NCBI GenBank assembly: GCA_900768035.1
Contig: CAAGBH010000020.1
Span: forward strand, 1 to 15,899
DNA from: Clostridia bacterium
GTDB taxonomy: Bacteria; Bacillota; Clostridia; Oscillospirales; Acutalibacteraceae
Reading direction: 5' to 3'
Length of the DNA: 15,899 nucleotides
Position numbers and translations under genes: made by a program. Positions 15,503 to 15,899 of the stretch are shown in pieces. The notes beneath the pieces are model-generated. The model saw only the letters and a program-made list of their open reading frames with translations, did no database searches and was not told the origin of the DNA. Numbering within the stretch: position 1 is the first letter of the stretch; every line of letters begins with the position of its first letter.

Positions 15503-15660
15503 TGTTAGAAGCGCATTGCGTGTCGGAATGTGCGAATGGGCGGGTCCTGTGCGACGGGATGCTACGAACCATGTCAGGCGGGGAACCGAGCAGCATTAAG
15601 TAGATTTTTCTGTGCGCCGCAGTAAATCGGCTCATTCGTGCATTCGGATGCGCAAGTTTT
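15503..15660 (+). ncRNA. ffs: Signal recognition particle RNA, small bacterial type (4.5S-like)
   Basis: SRP RNA binds Ffh and directs ribosomes making membrane proteins to FtsY. The conserved domain IV is clear: GTCAGG (15573-15578) and AGCAGC (15589-15594) form the symmetric loop around a CGG/CCG stem capped by a GGAA tetraloop, and ATG/CAT and CTAC/GTAG close it further out, flanking the asymmetric loop. Outer arms at about 15518-15541 and 15629-15653 pair over about 24 bases with one mismatch, giving the long rod shape. No Alu-type domain is visible at the 5' end, so this is the small type, unlike the ~270-base Bacillus RNA. It lies directly upstream of dnaX, the usual Firmicutes place. 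The ends are estimated: the start from the promoter, the end from the T run. Confidence 0.92.
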
Positions 15661-15662
15661 TT
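15641..15662 (+). terminator. Intrinsic terminator formed by the SRP RNA closing helix
   Basis: The 3' arm CATTCGGATGCGC pairs with the 5' arm GCGTGTCGGAATG of the SRP RNA and is followed by AAG and six T's (15657-15662). The RNA's own long helix therefore serves as the terminator stem. Confidence 0.6.
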
Positions 15663-15688
15663 ATGATTATAAAAAAGGGAGTTAAAAT

Positions 15689-15899
15689 ATGGCTTATCAG
15701 GCTTTATACCGTAAATACCGTCCGAAAACCTTTTCGGATGTTATAGGGCAAGAGCATATAACCGAAACCTTAAAAAACGAATTAGCCGAGGGTAAAACCG
15801 TTCACGCTTATCTTTTCACAGGAACTCGTGGAACGGGTAAAACAACCTGCGCTAAAATTTTGGCAAATGCGGTAAACTGTCTCGATTTAAAAGACGGCA
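15689..15899 (+). CDS. dnaX: DNA polymerase III gamma/tau subunit, N-terminal 70 residues (cut by window end)
   Basis: DnaX is the ATPase motor of the clamp loader that loads the beta clamp onto DNA, partner of the HolA protein encoded near the other end of this window. The start is textbook: MAYQALYRKYRPKTFSDVIGQEHI, then 'HAYLFTGTRGTGKTTCAKILA' with Walker A GTRGTGKT at residues 45-52. The frame is open to the last base, so the zinc module, the sensor regions and any tau domain lie outside. AAAAAAGGGAG precedes the ATG at good spacing. No separate promoter is evident between the SRP RNA terminator and the gene, so it may depend on read-through from the SRP RNA promoter. Confidence 0.96.
   Translation, partial: MAYQALYRKYRPKTFSDVIGQEHITETLKNELAEGKTVHAYLFTGTRGTGKTTCAKILANAVNCLDLKDG

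Noticed and set aside
15503..15600. A tRNA gene upstream of dnaX, as the tRNA-Ser near scr in Bacillus.
   Set aside because: No cloverleaf, GTTCRA T-loop or CCA end is visible. All the structured sequence here is explained by the SRP RNA.

Overview
The window looks like chromosomal core sequence from a low-GC Gram-positive anaerobe of class Clostridia, most likely the Oscillospirales/Ruminococcaceae side. This rests on the AT-rich composition, strong purine-rich ribosome binding sites, occasional TTG starts, sigma-A type promoters, the two-subunit ADP-glucose pyrophosphorylase (GlgC plus GlgD), a DUF1846 protein, a prokaryotic-RING/DUF2628 membrane protein, and an SRP RNA gene directly in front of dnaX, as in other Firmicutes. 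The species cannot be named from the sequence alone.

Layout. (1) 1-3271, plus strand: a tightly packed, overlapping string made of the end of comEC (cut by the window edge), holA (DNA polymerase III delta), an RNase M5-like Toprim/DUF4093 protein, and a WYL transcriptional regulator. (2) 3280-4855: a DUF1846 gene with its own promoter and terminator. (3) 4905-10724: a glycogen operon, glgB-glgC-glgD-glgA, with a clear promoter, a palindrome upstream of it, and a terminator after glgA. (4) 10745-12407: uppP (undecaprenyl-diphosphatase) and an alpha/beta hydrolase, ending in a bidirectional terminator. (5) 15449 down to 12444, minus strand: a four-gene overlapping operon of Nudix hydrolase, RING/DUF2628 membrane protein, galU and a YjjG-like HAD phosphatase. 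(6) 15468-15899, plus strand, divergent from region 5: a small-type SRP RNA gene with its own promoter and terminator, then the first 70 codons of dnaX.

How the genes work together. GlgC/GlgD make ADP-glucose from glucose-1-phosphate and ATP, GlgA polymerises it into alpha-1,4-glucan, and GlgB adds alpha-1,6 branches, so region 3 is a complete glycogen-synthesis unit without a phosphorylase or debranching enzyme. GalU (region 5) sends the same glucose-1-phosphate to UDP-glucose for envelope glycans, and UppP recycles the undecaprenyl carrier those glycans use. holA and dnaX, at opposite ends, both encode parts of the replicative clamp loader.

No gap of more than 300 bases lacks a gene. I saw no CRISPR array, insertion sequence, prophage, tRNA or defence island, and no convincing undescribed multi-gene system. 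The points most worth a second look are the GlgA with methionine in place of the KxGGL lysine, the ComEC that ends without its usual metallo-beta-lactamase domain, the RING/DUF2628 gene placed between Nudix and galU genes, and a repeated extended -10 promoter motif.
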